A DNA stretch of 64,000 nt. Source: DASWJQ01 sp036397095. GTDB lineage: Bacteria; Chloroflexota; Anaerolineae; Anaerolineales; E44-bin32. How positions within the stretch are numbered: position 1 is the stretch's first letter; every line of letters starts with the position of its first letter. A model generated the notes under the pieces. That model did no database searches. It saw nothing but the letters and a program-made list of their open reading frames with translations, and had not been told where the DNA came from. The translations under genes were made by a program, and so were the position numbers. Shown in pieces: positions 1 to 7,573 of the stretch. The DNA lies in assembly GCA_036397095.1 (NCBI GenBank), contig DASWJQ010000085.1:1-64000 (forward strand), given 5' to 3'.

Positions 1-24
1 CTCTCCGTCAGGCTCCAATATGGG

Positions 25-453
25 TCAACGCCCCCTGTTCAACCGACGGGCTGCAATCGCCAATCCGCCTGTGAAGCCCAGTCCCACAGACACGGACAAG
101 CTGGCAACCAAGGTTATCAAGATGGGTGCCACGATGAAAAAGGTCAACCAGGACTCCGAACCGATCGGCTCAAACGGCGCCGGTGCAATCAGCCCGGCCA
201 TCATGCCCAAGGGTGCGAACAAGAAGTAGCCGAGCAAGACCAATACGCGTCCGGTCGAGTGGGCCATGTTGTCGAGGGCCGTCAGCAGCAGCGCCCCGCT
301 GATAGCCCCCGCCAGGAACAAGCCCAGCACTTCGGCCAGCAGCCCCCAACCATCCGGTAGATAGCGAATGACAATCGCCTGGTAGCCCAAGCCAAACAAT
401 GGCCAGGCCAGTCCTATCAGGCTGATCGGGAGCAGATTCTTGGGCTTCTTCAT
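25..453 (-). CDS. Small hypothetical integral membrane protein
   Basis: A 142-residue hydrophobic protein of unknown function. It shows about four membrane segments (roughly residues 7-25, 37-60, 68-92 and 103-125) and a basic C-terminus (ARRLNRGR), which suggests a cytoplasmic end. The ATG at 453 is preceded by AGGAGG about 10 nt upstream, so the start is well supported. The stop lies at 25-27, so the gene is complete. It is transcribed away from the acyl-CoA mutase gene, with a 154-bp shared upstream region. I recognise no family and see no catalytic motif. It could be a small permease-like or structural membrane protein. Confidence 0.65.
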   Translation of the reverse strand: MKKPKNLLPISLIGLAWPLFGLGYQAIVIRYLPDGWGLLAEVLGLFLAGAISGALLLTALDNMAHSTGRVLVLLGYFLFAPLGMMAGLIAPAPFEPIGSESWLTFFIVAPILITLVASLSVSVGLGFTGGLAIAARRLNRGR

Positions 454-563
454 CGGTTTCTGGTCCTCCTGGTTTGCCTCTAACGAGGCTCGATTGCAGC
501 CTCATCTTGCCACGCCCGAAGGAGCTTGTGGGGCATCTGCAAGGAGCCTGTAAGCCCGCATGC

Positions 564-569
564 TATAAT
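564..569 (+). promoter_or_regulatory. -10 promoter element upstream of the acyl-CoA mutase gene
   Basis: A perfect TATAAT preceded by TGC lies 39 nt upstream of the ATG at 608. Transcription would start near 576, giving a leader of about 32 nt that includes the GGAGG ribosome binding site at about 599-603. No good -35 hexamer is visible at normal spacing, so this may be an extended -10 promoter. Confidence 0.5.
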
Positions 570-607
570 CGCCGGCGACCCCCTTATGCCCATATTCGGA
601 GGAGCGC

Positions 608-2287
608 ATGTACGACAAGGACCGGCTGGAGGCGCTGCGCCAGGCGCATGAAAGGTGGGAGGAAACCAGCCTCCACCAGTCACTTGCCAAGCGTCCTGAA
701 GCCCGCTCCGCGTTCGTCACCACCTCGTCCGAACCCATAGACCGGCTGTATACGCCGCTCGACGTCGCCGAGCTCGACTACCTCGATGACTTGGGGCTGC
801 CCGGCGAGTACCCGTACACACGCGGTATACACCCAACGATGTACCGCGCCCGCGGCTGGACCCAACGCATGTTCGCCGGTTTTGGGACGGCCGAAGAGAC
901 CAACCTGCGTTTCAAGTACTTATTGGACAAGGGACAAACAGGTCTGTCGGTCGCCTTCGACCTGCCCACCTTGATGGGTTATGACTCCGATGACCCCGAA
1001 GCACTGGGTGAGTTTGGCAAGTGCGGCGTGGCCGTCGCCTCGCTCAAGGACATGGAGATCCTGTTCGGCCAAATCCCATTGGACAAGGTCTCAACCAGCA
1101 TGACGATCAACGCCCCGGCTGCGGCCATCTGGGCGATGTACATTGTCGCCGCCGAAAAACAGGGCATTGCTCCCGACCAACTGCGGGGCACGATCCAAAA
1201 CGACATCCTCAAGGAATACATCGCCCAGAAGGAGTTCATCTTCCCGCCCGAGCCGTCCATGCGCCTGGTGACGGACACCATTGAATTCGGGGCCGACCAG
1301 CTGCCCCAGTGGAACCCGATATCGATCTCCGGCTATCACATTCGGGAAGCCGGCTCGACGGCAGCCCAAGAGTTGGCCTTCACCCTGGCCGATGGCCTGG
1401 AATACGTGCGCTGGGGACTGGAGCGCGGCCTGGACATCGATCAGTTTGCCCCGCGGCTGTCATTCTTCTTCAACGCCCACAACGATTTCTTTGAAGAGAT
1501 CGCCAAGTACCGGGCCGCCCGCCGGATTTGGGCCCGCGAAATGAGAGAGACATACGGTGCCAGCCAGCCGCAGGCCTGGTTGCTGCGGTTTCACGCCCAA
1601 ACGGCCGGCGTCAGCCTGACCGCCCAACAACCGGAGAACAACATTGTCCGAGTGGCGGTCCAGGCGTTGGCCGCCGTGCTCGGCGGTACACAATCGCTGC
1701 ACACCAATTCGATGGACGAGGCGCTGGCCCTGCCCTCTGAACACGCCGTCAAGATCGCACTGCGAACCCAGCAAATCCTGTCGGAGGAATCCGGCGTCGT
1801 CAACACAGTCGATCCGTTGGGCGGATCGTTCTTCCTCGAGGCATTGACGGACCGCATGGAACAACTGGCCCGTCAGTATTTCGACGAGATCAGCGATCTG
1901 GGCGGCGTGTTGCCGGCGATTGAGGCTGGCTTTTTCCAGCGGGAAATCCAGGAAGCCGCCTACCGCTACCAGCGCGAAATCGACCAGGACGACCGCTACA
2001 TCGTTGGGGTCAATGCCTACCAGGAAGACGAACCCTACAAGATCCCGATGCTGGAGATGGATCCACAGGGAAGGCAGCGTCAAATCCAGCGCCTGCAGAA
2101 CTTGCGCGCCGAGCGGGACAGCGCCGCTGCCGGCCACGCCCTCGACGAACTGCGCCTGGCCTGTCAGGGCTCGGACAACGTGATGCCCGCCCTGCTGAAC
2201 TCCGTGCGCCACTATGCTACGCTGGGTGAAATCACCCGTGTGATGAAGGAAGTCTTTGGCACCTACCAGGAGCCAGCCTGGCTCTGA
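608..2287 (+). CDS. Methylmalonyl-CoA mutase family, large (substrate-binding) subunit
   Basis: Catalyses, with a B12-binding partner, the radical rearrangement of an acyl-CoA, most likely methylmalonyl-CoA to or from succinyl-CoA in propionate metabolism. The 559 residues are the TIM-barrel subunit only. The family hallmark YTRGIHPTMYR...FAGFGTAEETN is at about residues 70-99, followed by SVAFDLPT and later QTAGVSLTAQQPENN. The protein ends without the cobalamin-binding domain (no DxHxxG motif), as in split archaeal/bacterial mutases where the small subunit is a separate gene. No small subunit or MeaB chaperone lies in this window. GGAGG sits just upstream of the ATG. Isobutyryl-CoA or ethylmalonyl-CoA mutase activity cannot be excluded from sequence alone. 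Confidence 0.93.
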   Translation: MYDKDRLEALRQAHERWEETSLHQSLAKRPEARSAFVTTSSEPIDRLYTPLDVAELDYLDDLGLPGEYPYTRGIHPTMYRARGWTQRMFAGFGTAEETNLRFKYLLDKGQTGLSVAFDLPTLMGYDSDDPEALGEFGKCGVAVASLKDMEILFGQIPLDKVSTSMTINAPAAAIWAMYIVAAEKQGIAPDQLRGTIQNDILKEYIAQKEFIFPPEPSMRLVTDTIEFGADQLPQWNPISISGYHIREAGSTAAQELAFTLADGLEYVRWGLERGLDIDQFAPRLSFFFNAHNDFFEEIAKYRAARRIWAREMRETYGASQPQAWLLRFHAQTAGVSLTAQQPENNIVRVAVQALAAVLGGTQSLHTNSMDEALALPSEHAVKIALRTQQILSEESGVVNTVDPLGGSFFLEALTDRMEQLARQYFDEISDLGGVLPAIEAGFFQREIQEAAYRYQREIDQDDRYIVGVNAYQEDEPYKIPMLEMDPQGRQRQIQRLQNLRAERDSAAAGHALDELRLACQGSDNVMPALLNSVRHYATLGEITRVMKEVFGTYQEPAWL

Positions 2288-2344
2288 GCATGGACTCGAC
2301 CCGCAGCGTCACATTTCGGCAGCCACCTGCGTTGTAAGGGCAGG

Positions 2345-3421
2345 ATGGAGGTATCCATGATCAAGCCACGGTTGTTTTCGCTAGTGCTCATCACCACCTG
2401 GCTGCTGGCCGCCTGCAATTTGCCGGCGGCCGAACCAACCGCGACGCCAACCCCCGCAGTCAGTCCAACGCCCGAGGCTTCCCCCACGACGGTAACCATC
2501 GCCCAGCCGACGGAACCGCTGGATCTAACAGCCGGCAAGGGCTTGGTCAGCGGCATTGTCTGCTACCCGTCGGAGTTCATTCCGCCAATGACGCTCTACT
2601 TCCTGGAGGTCAACAGCCAGGCCCTGTCGAGCTTCGATCATGATGACGGGGTGCAGCCGTACAGCGTTGAATTAGATCCGGGCACCTACGTCGCCTACGC
2701 TTACCGCAAAGGAACCACGCTGGCCGGCTCCTATTCGGCTGCGGTTCCCTGCGGTCTCACGGTTGCCTGCACCGATCACACGCTGCTCGAAATCCAGGTG
2801 ACCGCCGGCGGCCAGGTTAACGACATCGATATTTGCGATTGGGTGGCTGAGCCCGGCACCGTACCCACCGAGGTCGGCGGCATGGGGCTTCAGGCCCAGC
2901 CCACTGCGACCGCGGTCCCGCCCCAGGGCGGCATCAGCCTCAATTGTGACGGAACCTATCAGCGTGTTCGTTTCGTCGACCAGGGCGCTGCGGGCAAGAC
3001 GGTGGCCGTCGACAATTGGAACGGGGGCGCCTGGGTCAATGTGTGGAATTTGGCTAGCGGTGACCCCATGCTCAAGCAACTGACCGACGATGCCGGCCAT
3101 TACCCCTTCGGCGCATGCGGCCGGATGGTGATCGTACCGTTCCGACACTCCAACCCACAGTTGTGGATGGAGTTGGGCGTCTACCGCTGGAACGGCGCCA
3201 CCATGACCGAGGTCTACTTCAATGAGGGCTATTACGGCGAGTGGAGCAAGACCGCTGACGTCGTGACCTTCAAGGAGGCCACAACGCTGGGCAACGTCTT
3301 CGATGGCCCGCTGGGGCCATGCTCGTGGTTGACCCTGGAGCATGAATGGGACGGCGCCGCGTTCCAGCAGGTAGGCTCGGTCGTCGAACCGGTGCCCAAC
3401 TGCACGCAAACGGTGCCCTAG
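2345..3421 (+). CDS. Secreted lipoprotein with a repeated beta-rich C-terminal domain
   Basis: Residues 1-24 form a lipoprotein signal with lipobox LLAAC, so the mature protein should be lipid-anchored on the outer face of the membrane. A Thr/Pro-rich linker (about 26-55) leads to a first domain (about 60-170) and a second domain (about 190-355) that begins GGISLNCDGTYQRVRF. The second domain is clearly homologous to the C-terminal domain of the next gene (same CDxTYQRxRxVDxGAAGKTV pattern and CxWL/Cys pairs). No enzymatic motif is visible. The second ATG (MIKPRLF, position 2357) is an alternative start and gives a more typical signal peptide. Function unknown; probably a surface binding protein. 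Confidence 0.75.
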   Translation: MEVSMIKPRLFSLVLITTWLLAACNLPAAEPTATPTPAVSPTPEASPTTVTIAQPTEPLDLTAGKGLVSGIVCYPSEFIPPMTLYFLEVNSQALSSFDHDDGVQPYSVELDPGTYVAYAYRKGTTLAGSYSAAVPCGLTVACTDHTLLEIQVTAGGQVNDIDICDWVAEPGTVPTEVGGMGLQAQPTATAVPPQGGISLNCDGTYQRVRFVDQGAAGKTVAVDNWNGGAWVNVWNLASGDPMLKQLTDDAGHYPFGACGRMVIVPFRHSNPQLWMELGVYRWNGATMTEVYFNEGYYGEWSKTADVVTFKEATTLGNVFDGPLGPCSWLTLEHEWDGAAFQQVGSVVEPVPNCTQTVP

Positions 3422-3438
3422 GCCGCCTGCCCACCGGA

Positions 3439-4191
3439 ATGACCAATCACCGTCTTCCACGTCCACTATTCGTTTTGACGTCGCTGTTGGTGCTCGGGCT
3501 GGCCTGCAGCGTAGGCGTCGACCTTGGCGGGGACACCACCCTGGCGACGACTGTCGCCCAAACCTTGACTGCGGTTGCTGGCGAAGCCAGCGCCACGCCG
3601 ACAATCGAGTTGGGCCCCACCGAGCCGGTGCCCAGCGCCACCCCGCTGCCGACGGAGACAACACCGCCTTCGGCCACGCCGGCCCCACCTGCGGGCGGGG
3701 TCAGCCTGAACTGCGACGACACCTACCAGCGCTTCCGCCTGGTCGATGGCGGCGCTGCCGGCAAGACGGTCTACCTGGACAGCTGGAACGGGGCCAGCTG
3801 GGTCGAGCTGTGGAGCTTTGCCGGTGGCGATCCGATGATCCGCCAGATCCAACCCGGGGCAGGCTTGTATTCGTTCGGCGACTGCCCGCAGCTCATCGTC
3901 GTGCCGCTGGTGTATTCGGGATCGGGTGCCATCCTGGAGCTGACCGCTTATCAGTGGACCGGGGGCGCCGTGATCGAGGTCTATCAGCAGGACGGTGCCC
4001 ATGGCAGTTGGGAGAAGCAACCCGAAGCCCTTTACTTCGAGGAATCGGTCTACCTGTTTGGCGAGCCCAACTGCTGCCCCTGCAACCGCCAGGCCCAGAC
4101 CCACACCTGGAATGGGACTGCCTTCGTCGCCACCAGCAGCAGCATTTCGCCAACCTACAGCGGGACGCCGCCGCCGATCTGCGTGCCTTGA
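3439..4191 (+). CDS. Secreted lipoprotein, tandem paralogue of the preceding gene
   Basis: The start chosen is the ATG at 3439 because it begins a signal sequence (MTNHRLPRPLFVLTSLLVLGLAC) with lipobox LGLAC; the longer frame from 3346 would overlap the previous gene and has no signal. The 250-residue product has a Thr/Pro-rich linker (about 45-80) and one domain (about 85-245) matching the second domain of the upstream lipoprotein: SLNCDDTYQRFRLVDGGAAGKTVYLDSWNG. It lacks the first domain of its neighbour. The two genes are 17 nt apart, which fits a tandem duplication in one transcription unit. Function unknown. Confidence 0.75.
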   Translation: MTNHRLPRPLFVLTSLLVLGLACSVGVDLGGDTTLATTVAQTLTAVAGEASATPTIELGPTEPVPSATPLPTETTPPSATPAPPAGGVSLNCDDTYQRFRLVDGGAAGKTVYLDSWNGASWVELWSFAGGDPMIRQIQPGAGLYSFGDCPQLIVVPLVYSGSGAILELTAYQWTGGAVIEVYQQDGAHGSWEKQPEALYFEESVYLFGEPNCCPCNRQAQTHTWNGTAFVATSSSISPTYSGTPPPICVP

Positions 4192-4333
4192 GGCACCCAG
4201 TTGCGTCCCGCCCGCGAACGATGTAAGCTTCGGGTGCTGGCCGCTGTCGGCCACGCGGGGCCGCACCCACGCCAACCAGCATTGACGACATAAGCCAACG
4301 CATATTCGATGTTCAACTGAGGAGGAGATTGGA

Positions 4334-5008
4334 ATGGATTTCGGCGCCGCATTCAGCTTTGTTACGGCTGATCCAGATTGGGTCAAGAAACTCGGCATTG
4401 CCTCGGTCGTTGCCCTGGCTGGGGTACTAACCCTCGGCCTAGCACTGATCCCGCTGGTCGGCTACGCCGTTGCTATCAGCCGCCGCGTAAGCGAAGGCAC
4501 ACAACCAGTGCTGCCCGAGTGGGAGGACTTTGGCCAGTTGTTCATGGACGGGCTCAAGATCGTCGGCATTGGCTTCGTTTGGGCATTGCCCATCATCCTG
4601 ATCAGTGCCTGCGTAGGCCTTGTTGGCGCACTGCTCACCGGTCAGACGGATGACGCCACCGCCTCGTCCCTGCTTTCGATCCTTGTCAGCTGTGTCTCGG
4701 TTCCCTACGCAATCCTTTTGGCGCTGATACAACCTGCCGCCATCGGGCACCTGGCGCACACCGGCAACTTCGGCCAGGCGATCAATCCGCTCAACGCCTT
4801 CAAGATCCTGCGAGCCAATGTGGGCGGGTTCGTCATTACGGCGCTGGTGTGGATCTTCCTGTTTCCGATCCTGCAATCGATCGGATTGTTGATTTGCATC
4901 ATCGGCGTGTTCCCGGCCATTGCCTACGGGACAGCCGTCCTGGGTCATCTGGTTGGACAGGCGTACAAGGGCGCACAGGCGACCGGTTTCGAACTGGCGG
5001 GCGCCTAG
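4334..5008 (+). CDS. DUF4013-type membrane protein
   Basis: A 224-residue protein with about five to six membrane segments. The sequence VLPEWEDFGQLFMDGLKIV at about residues 59-77 is the diagnostic cytoplasmic loop of the DUF4013 family, whose function is unknown. AGGAGGAG lies about 8 nt before the ATG. The gene stands alone, followed by a hairpin terminator. Nothing in the sequence suggests an enzyme; membrane-organisation or transport roles are both possible. Confidence 0.8.
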   Translation: MDFGAAFSFVTADPDWVKKLGIASVVALAGVLTLGLALIPLVGYAVAISRRVSEGTQPVLPEWEDFGQLFMDGLKIVGIGFVWALPIILISACVGLVGALLTGQTDDATASSLLSILVSCVSVPYAILLALIQPAAIGHLAHTGNFGQAINPLNAFKILRANVGGFVITALVWIFLFPILQSIGLLICIIGVFPAIAYGTAVLGHLVGQAYKGAQATGFELAGA

Positions 5009-5046
5009 CCAGCCGAAAGTGCCTCCTTCGACCGGCGGAACGCAAT

Positions 5047-5078
5047 GCGGGGCGCAGCCAACTGCGCCCCGCTCCTTT
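5047..5078 (+). terminator. Hairpin terminator after the DUF4013 gene
   Basis: An 11-bp GC-rich stem (GCGGGGCGCAG / CTGCGCCCCGC, 5047-5057 with 5062-5072, loop CCAA) is followed by TCCTTTG. It lies between the convergent DUF4013 gene and the minus-strand operon, so it may act for both. Confidence 0.6.
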
Positions 5079-5098
5079 GTTGGATTAGCCCGCGGTCG

Positions 5099-5368
5099 CT
5101 AGCTGGCCGCCTGGCCAAAGTGATGCAGCGCGTCTTCCAGCACCATCTGCAGATTGTCGACATAGACTCCACGCATCGACGGATGAAGCTCCCCCAAGAA
5201 GTCGGCCAGGTCGGCAGACAGATCCTTGAGCCTGCGATCGGCACAACGTTCCAACCAGTGGATCGTGTTTTGGCGATAAGGCTCCTGCAGGCGGGCAATG
5301 TTGGCCGCCATGCGGTCGGCCATCTGGCTGCACTCGACCCACTGCTCGAGCACTTGGTTGTTTGACAT
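5099..5368 (-). CDS. Small helical hypothetical protein
   Basis: The start is taken at the ATG at 5368 (MSNNQVLEQW), which has AAGGAAGG about 10 nt upstream; a longer frame to 5467 would overlap the phosphofructokinase gene out of frame. The 89-residue protein is predicted to be almost wholly helical, with no signal or membrane segment and no Cys/His clusters. It is the last gene of the dnaE-pfkA-pfk cluster on the same strand, 62 nt after the PPi-type phosphofructokinase stop. Family and function are not recognised. Confidence 0.6.
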   Translation of the reverse strand: MSNNQVLEQWVECSQMADRMAANIARLQEPYRQNTIHWLERCADRRLKDLSADLADFLGELHPSMRGVYVDNLQMVLEDALHHFGQAAS

Positions 5369-5430
5369 GAACCGAGCCTTCCTTCCGGAAGGCTCGTTGC
5401 AAGCTTGGGGCCACGGATAGTCCGGCGGTA

Positions 5431-6579
5431 CTAGTACAGGAACATAGGTTTGCTGGCGACGTCCCACACCGTCGGCTGGTAGCGGTCGGCATCGTATAAC
5501 GCCTCGACATCGACTCGCTTGACCCCCTGGCCGGTGACCTCCAACGGCACGTTGGTGTAAATCCCATCACGCAAGGCGACCATCCGGCCGAACTGACCGT
5601 CGAGGATCAAGTCGGCCGCCATGACCGCATAGTTGATGGCGACCATCAAATCGAGGGAATCCGGGCTGCCGGACCGCATCAGATAGCCAAGCTGCTGGTA
5701 CAGGATATTGGACCGGGTGTACTCCTTGATCAGATCCCCGGTGATGGCGCCGATGCCGCCCAGCTTCTTGTGGCCGTAGGCGTCTTCCTTGCCCCGCATA
5801 ACCACCTGCCCACCGATCACCTGAGCTCCCTCGGAGATGGTTACCATGGCGTAGTTCGACGGATTGGCGCGCTTGTCCTCCAAAAGCAGGCGGGACAGCT
5901 TCTCCGGATCGAAAGGCACTTCGGAAATGATGGCTCGATCGACCCCGGCCAGATAGGCAGCGATCAGCGAGGTTTCCCCACTGTAGCGACCAAACAGCTC
6001 AATCACGGCAATCCGCTCGTGGGATCCGGCGCTGGTGCGCAAGTTGTGAATGAAATCGACACTGCGCGTGACGGCCGTCGAGAAACCGATGCAGTAGTCG
6101 GTGCCATGCACATCGTTGTCCATCGTTTTCGGAATGCCAACGACCGGGAAGCCCTCCTGGTGCAGCCGGACCGCATACGACAGGGTGTCGTCGCCGCCGA
6201 TGGGCACGATGGCTTCAATGCCCAGCGACTCGAGCACCTCCAGCGCATGCAGCGTCAGGTCCTGGTTGCCCTCGGCCCCGTACTGGTCGCGCAAGAAATC
6301 GGGCACATCGTCGGCACGCACGCGCGAAGGATTGGTGCGTGATGTGTGCAGGAACGTACCCCCGCTGCGGTCGATGGTGCGCACCGCTTTGGGATCCAGT
6401 CTGACCGTTTGGCGAGCGACCGATTGCGGATCATCCGGCTGGATATCAACCAGTGGCGCCCAGCCGCGCCGCAGACCCACCACCTCATGGCCGGCGCTGG
6501 TTACCCGGTTGACGAACGCTTTGATCGAGGCGTTAAGCCCTGGCACATCTCCGCCGCCCGTCAGGATGGCGACTTTCAT
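5431..6579 (-). CDS. Phosphofructokinase, pyrophosphate-dependent type
   Basis: Phosphorylates fructose-6-phosphate, probably reversibly and with PPi rather than ATP. Motifs: N-terminal ILTGGGDVPGLN, the phosphoryl-donor loop PIGGDDTLS (Asp after GGD, where ATP enzymes have Gly), and PKTMDNDVHGTD (the PKT in place of PxSIDND). In this family the GGDDT plus PKTxDND pair is the recognised marker of PPi use. Length (382 residues) fits the family. It lies 25 nt downstream of an ATP-type paralogue on the same strand, in an apparent dnaE-pfkA-pfk operon. RBS GGGGAGGAACC precedes the ATG. Substrate (F6P versus sedoheptulose-7-P) cannot be decided from sequence. Confidence 0.9.
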   Translation of the reverse strand: MKVAILTGGGDVPGLNASIKAFVNRVTSAGHEVVGLRRGWAPLVDIQPDDPQSVARQTVRLDPKAVRTIDRSGGTFLHTSRTNPSRVRADDVPDFLRDQYGAEGNQDLTLHALEVLESLGIEAIVPIGGDDTLSYAVRLHQEGFPVVGIPKTMDNDVHGTDYCIGFSTAVTRSVDFIHNLRTSAGSHERIAVIELFGRYSGETSLIAAYLAGVDRAIISEVPFDPEKLSRLLLEDKRANPSNYAMVTISEGAQVIGGQVVMRGKEDAYGHKKLGGIGAITGDLIKEYTRSNILYQQLGYLMRSGSPDSLDLMVAINYAVMAADLILDGQFGRMVALRDGIYTNVPLEVTGQGVKRVDVEALYDADRYQPTVWDVASKPMFLY

Positions 6580-6604
6580 GGTTCCTCCCCGGCCGGCATG
6601 GACG

Positions 6605-7573
6605 CTAGCGGGCCAACATGCGGGCCATCTCGAAGTATTCGAGACTGGCCTCCCGCTTGCTGCCGATCACTTCCTCAAGCGGTGTCGTCGACATGCTGCG
6701 TCCATCCAGCCCGACCATCACGCCGTGCTCGCCGTCGACGAGGGCTTCGACCGCGCACACACCCATGCGGGTTGCCAGCAACCGGTCGAAACCCGACGGA
6801 CTGCCGCCGCGCTGAACATGGCCCAGGATCGTGACCCGCGTTCGAAAGCCGACTTCCATCTCATCGAGGTAGGCAGCCACATCGTGAGTGTCGTGCGCCG
6901 AGCCCTCCGCCGACAGGATGATGCAGTGAGTCTTGCCGCGGGCGTAGGCCGACTCGACCGCCTTGCCCACCTCCTCCAGGGCAGTCTCCTGTTCGGGGAT
7001 CAAGATGACTTCGGCGCCGCAGATGATGCCGGCCATCAATGCCAGGTAGCCGCAGTTGCGGCCCATCGTCTCCACCAAGAAAGCCCGCTGGTGCGACGAG
7101 GCCGTGTCGCGCAGTTTGTCGACCGCTTCCATGATGGTGTTGAGGGCGGTGTCGACCCCGAGCGACATGTTGGTGCCCCACAGGTCATTGTCGATCGAAG
7201 CCGGCACGCCTACCACGGGGAACCCCAGCTTGTCCAACTCGTTCGCACCACGCATCGAGCCATCCCCGCCAATCACAACCAGGCCTTCGATACCGGCCTC
7301 ATTCAGCTGGCGCAGACCCTTGAGGCGGCCCTTGCGTTCGTAGAACTCGGCCGAGCGTGCCGTCTGTAGCACCGTTCCACCCTGGCCAATAATTCCGCCC
7401 ACATCGCGGGCCGCCAGCGGCGACATCTCGCCGCGCAGCAACCCGTCGAAGCCTTCGCGGATGCCGACCACCTCGACACCCTTGGAGGTCGCCGTTCGGA
7501 CGACCGCCCGAACGCACGGGTTCATCCCGGGGGCATCGCCGCCGGAAGTCAGTACACCAAGCTTTTTCATCAT
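6605..7573 (-). CDS. pfkA: ATP-dependent 6-phosphofructokinase
   Basis: Glycolytic kinase converting fructose-6-phosphate to fructose-1,6-bisphosphate in the cytosol. Motifs: VLTSGGDAPGMN at the N-terminus, IGGDGSMRGA (Gly after GGD, the ATP type), and PASIDNDLWGTN. About 322 residues, the usual size for bacterial PfkA. The ATG at 7573 overlaps the dnaE stop codon as TGATG, so the two are probably translationally coupled. Two further in-frame starts exist (TTG 7576, ATG 7570). It sits directly upstream of a PPi-type paralogue. Confidence 0.93.
   Translation of the reverse strand: MMKKLGVLTSGGDAPGMNPCVRAVVRTATSKGVEVVGIREGFDGLLRGEMSPLAARDVGGIIGQGGTVLQTARSAEFYERKGRLKGLRQLNEAGIEGLVVIGGDGSMRGANELDKLGFPVVGVPASIDNDLWGTNMSLGVDTALNTIMEAVDKLRDTASSHQRAFLVETMGRNCGYLALMAGIICGAEVILIPEQETALEEVGKAVESAYARGKTHCIILSAEGSAHDTHDVAAYLDEMEVGFRTRVTILGHVQRGGSPSGFDRLLATRMGVCAVEALVDGEHGVMVGLDGRSMSTTPLEEVIGSKREASLEYFEMARMLAR

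Noticed and set aside
6101..7369. A 422-residue plus-strand open frame
   Set aside because: It lies antisense over both phosphofructokinase genes, whose motifs and RBS sites are clear; its composition is that of a shadow frame.
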